Shown here: positions 6,562-7,467 of the stretch, in pieces
How positions within the stretch are numbered: position 1 is the stretch's first letter
How the letters are laid out: each line of letters starts with the position of its first letter
DNA from: Patescibacteria group bacterium UBA4664
Lineage (GTDB): Bacteria; Patescibacteriota; Saccharimonadia; CAILAD01; BJGX01
Assembly (NCBI GenBank): GCA_943353705.1
Contig: CALRAY010000025.1
Location: forward strand, 1-7,467
Length of the DNA stretch: 7,467 nucleotides
Reading direction: 5' to 3'
Translations under genes and position numbers: made by a program
The notes under the pieces: generated by a model
What the model saw: the letters and a program-made list of their open reading frames with translations, nothing else
Told to the model about the DNA's origin: nothing
Database searches by the model: none

Positions 6562-6576
6562 ATTCTTAGCTATACT
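6548..6576 (+). promoter_or_regulatory. Sigma70-type promoter of the winged-helix regulator gene
   Basis: TTGTCA (6548-6553) and TATACT (6571-6576) are separated by an ideal 17 bases, each one mismatch from consensus. Transcription should start at about 6583. The short leader carries AAGG (6587-6590), nine bases before the ATG at 6600, as a modest Shine-Dalgarno. It is the most convincing promoter in the window. The gene has a leader, unlike secD and priA. Confidence 0.7.
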
Positions 6577-6599
6577 ATATTTAAATAAGGTAAAACAAA

Positions 6600-6872
6600 A
6601 TGCTACAGTATTTCATCACATCTAAGACAAGACGCAAAATTATCACCATGTATAGTAAGTACCCAGATTACAGGGTACATATACGCGGTCTAGCAAAAAT
6701 AACCAAAGAAGATCCGGGCAACATCAGTAGAGAGCTAGTCAGGCTAGAGAAGATTGGCTACGTCAAGTCTTACAAAGAGGCCAATACTAAGGTCTATGGC
6801 GTTAATCAAAACTTCATAATATTCAAAGAATTACAAAATATGGTTCTTAAAACATCCCATAAACGGAAATGA
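6600..6872 (+). CDS. Small ArsR-like winged-helix DNA-binding regulator
   Basis: A 90-residue protein that is essentially one winged helix-turn-helix domain. The opening M-L-Q-Y-F-I-T-S-K-T-R-R-K-I-I resembles the F-x-S-K-x-R-x-K-I-L opening of ArsR-like wHTH proteins common in archaea and CPR bacteria. Helices 2 and 3 are at about 25-50 (V-H-I-R-G-L-A-K, then N-I-S-R-E-L-V-R-L-E as the recognition helix). The turn K-I-G-Y-V-K-S leads into the wing (about 56-68, ending K-V-Y-G-V-N). A C-terminal helix (about 72-85) could form the dimer interface. No cysteine pair or metal-binding set is present, so metal sensing is unlikely. The ATG is set by the promoter and AAGG upstream. The targets are unknown; the palindrome in its own promoter is a candidate site. 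The gene is followed after 65 bases by a small basic protein gene. Confidence 0.82.
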   Translation: MLQYFITSKTRRKIITMYSKYPDYRVHIRGLAKITKEDPGNISRELVRLEKIGYVKSYKEANTKVYGVNQNFIIFKELQNMVLKTSHKRK

Positions 6873-6937
6873 TAGAGGAAGTAATGTAATTAAACTGGTC
6901 ATTCATAATAATAAATAAACAAATAAAAAAAGGTAAC

Positions 6938-7111
6938 ATGAAAAAAATACAAAAAATAATAAATTCGTTCAAGTATTCAGATTCCACTTCACGTAAGCAA
7001 ATTAAGTCTATTGATACCAAAAAGTATCTTGTCGATAGTCGTCGCCAGTATGTGTCAGCTGCCCCAGTCGGATTCAAGTCTCGATCTGGCTCAGAATTTT
7101 TCTTGCAGTAA
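6938..7111 (+). CDS. Small basic protein, 57 residues, function unknown
   Basis: ATG at 6938 to TAA at 7109-7111. A purine-rich AAAAGG ending at 6933 lies four bases before the ATG and is a plausible Shine-Dalgarno. The protein begins M-K-K-I-Q-K-I-I-N-S-F-K-Y. It has 13 Lys/Arg against 4 Asp/Glu, ten serines and no cysteine, and it ends S-G-S-E-F-F-L-Q. There is no membrane helix and no signal peptide. Codon use is mixed and resembles the neighbours, which supports a real gene, but the short length makes chance possible. It lies between the regulator gene (65 bases upstream) and recJ (39 bases downstream), on the same strand. A nucleic-acid-binding or ribosome-associated role would fit the charge but is speculation. 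I recognise no family. Confidence 0.55.
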   Translation: MKKIQKIINSFKYSDSTSRKQIKSIDTKKYLVDSRRQYVSAAPVGFKSRSGSEFFLQ

Positions 7112-7138
7112 AAATAATAAAAAGACGATATTTTCGGC

Positions 7139-7150
7139 TAAACTATTAGT
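7139..7150 (+). promoter_or_regulatory. Putative -10 box of recJ, leaderless arrangement
   Basis: TAAACT (7139-7144) lies six bases before the recJ ATG, the same spacing as at secD and priA. No Shine-Dalgarno precedes the ATG. No good -35 hexamer is visible at 16-19 bases. The hexamer matches the TANNNT pattern described for leaderless genes in other bacteria but is weak on its own. Confidence 0.35.
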
Positions 7151-7467
7151 ATGTCTAAAATTATTTGGGATAATTCAGTTGCCATAAATCATTCCGGTGG
7201 TTCAAATCTGGCACTCGATATATTAAAAAAGCGTGGCCTAGGTGGTGATGCTGCCAATGAATTTATAAGCCCTAGCTATGACGGCTTAACGGACCCATTC
7301 GTAATACCGGGTATGAAACCGGCTGTCGATAGAATATTTAAGGCGATTCAGGGAAATGAAAAGATTGTCATATACGGAGATTATGACATCGACGGGCTTA
7401 GTTCTTGTGCGCTCATGAAGAATGCCTTCGAGATGATGGGGCATGATGTTGAGCTGTATATTCCAGA
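7151..7467 (+). CDS. recJ: Single-stranded-DNA-specific exonuclease RecJ (3' partial)
   Basis: The first 105 codons of a gene that runs past the window end. RecJ degrades single-stranded DNA 5' to 3' in recombinational and mismatch repair. The N-terminal lead-in (A-L-D-I-L-K-K-R-G at 21-29, then E-F-I-S-P, then T-D-P-F) follows the usual RecJ pattern of a repeated-gene-length spacer, F-L-x-P and D-P-F. I-Y-G-D-Y-D-I-D-G (74-82) is DHH-family motif I, whose aspartates (D77, D79, D81) bind the catalytic manganese. G-H-D-V-E-L-Y-I-P (97-105) is the typical next strand, ending at the window edge. Motifs II-IV, the DHHA1 domain and the OB fold lie outside the window, so intactness cannot be judged. 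The start is an ATG with a -10-like box six bases upstream. Other DHH phosphoesterases are less likely because of the RecJ-like N-terminus. Confidence 0.9.
   Translation, partial: MSKIIWDNSVAINHSGGSNLALDILKKRGLGGDAANEFISPSYDGLTDPFVIPGMKPAVDRIFKAIQGNEKIVIYGDYDIDGLSSCALMKNAFEMMGHDVELYIP

Noticed and set aside
6873..6937. Promoter for the 57-residue gene in the AT-rich gap after the regulator gene.
   Set aside because: TGGTCA-like and TAAACA-like hexamers occur, but their spacing (about 14 bases) is wrong. In such AT-rich sequence they are expected by chance, so co-transcription with the regulator is simpler.
6847..7077. A 76-codon minus-strand frame with a hydrophobic middle, opposite the small basic protein.
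   Set aside because: It overlaps the end of the regulator gene and most of the plus-strand 57-residue gene, which has a ribosome-binding site. The hydrophobic run comes from the A-rich plus strand being read as T-rich codons, and no start signal precedes it.

Overview
The window looks like a chromosomal housekeeping segment from a small-genome bacterium, most likely a member of the Patescibacteria/CPR; Saccharibacteria (TM7) is my best guess. The reasons are the compact gene packing, the divergent and shortened but motif-complete versions of core proteins (a PriA of about 639 residues, a small separate SecD and SecF pair), a tail-anchored zinc-ribbon protein of unknown function, and promoters placed directly against start codons. 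TGA, TAA and TAG all end genes here, so the TGA=Gly code of Gracilibacteria/SR1 is not in use. The lineage is an inference from overall character, not from a marker gene.

Layout. Positions 1-193 (+) hold the C-terminal end of a protein whose last domain is fibronectin type III. Convergent to it is a three-gene minus-strand operon read 3596 to 213: priA (replication restart helicase), def (peptide deformylase) and fmt (Met-tRNA formyltransferase). These genes overlap by 4 and 14 bases. fmt and def catalyse the first and last steps of the N-formyl-methionine cycle. Divergent from priA, across a 65-base gap, is the secD-secF operon (+, 3662-5883, 4-base overlap), encoding the proton-driven accessory subunits of the Sec translocon. 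Convergent with secF is a minus-strand gene (5897-6490) for an unrecognised protein with an N-terminal zinc ribbon, a disordered middle and one C-terminal membrane helix. Divergent from that gene is a small ArsR-like winged-helix regulator (6600-6872), then a 57-residue basic protein (6938-7111), then the start of recJ (7151 to the window end).

Regulation. Three genes (priA, secD, recJ) have a -10-like hexamer ending exactly 6 bases before the ATG, which predicts leaderless mRNAs. secF, the regulator gene and the small gene instead have Shine-Dalgarno sequences (strong for secF). The regulator gene has the best sigma70-type promoter in the window (TTGTCA, 17 bases, TATACT), with a 16-base palindrome over its -35 box that could be an autoregulatory operator.

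I see no tRNA, rRNA, CRISPR array, insertion sequence or prophage. Nothing here amounts to a clear new system. The least explained parts are the regulator plus small-protein pair before recJ, the zinc-ribbon membrane protein, and the domain loss in PriA.
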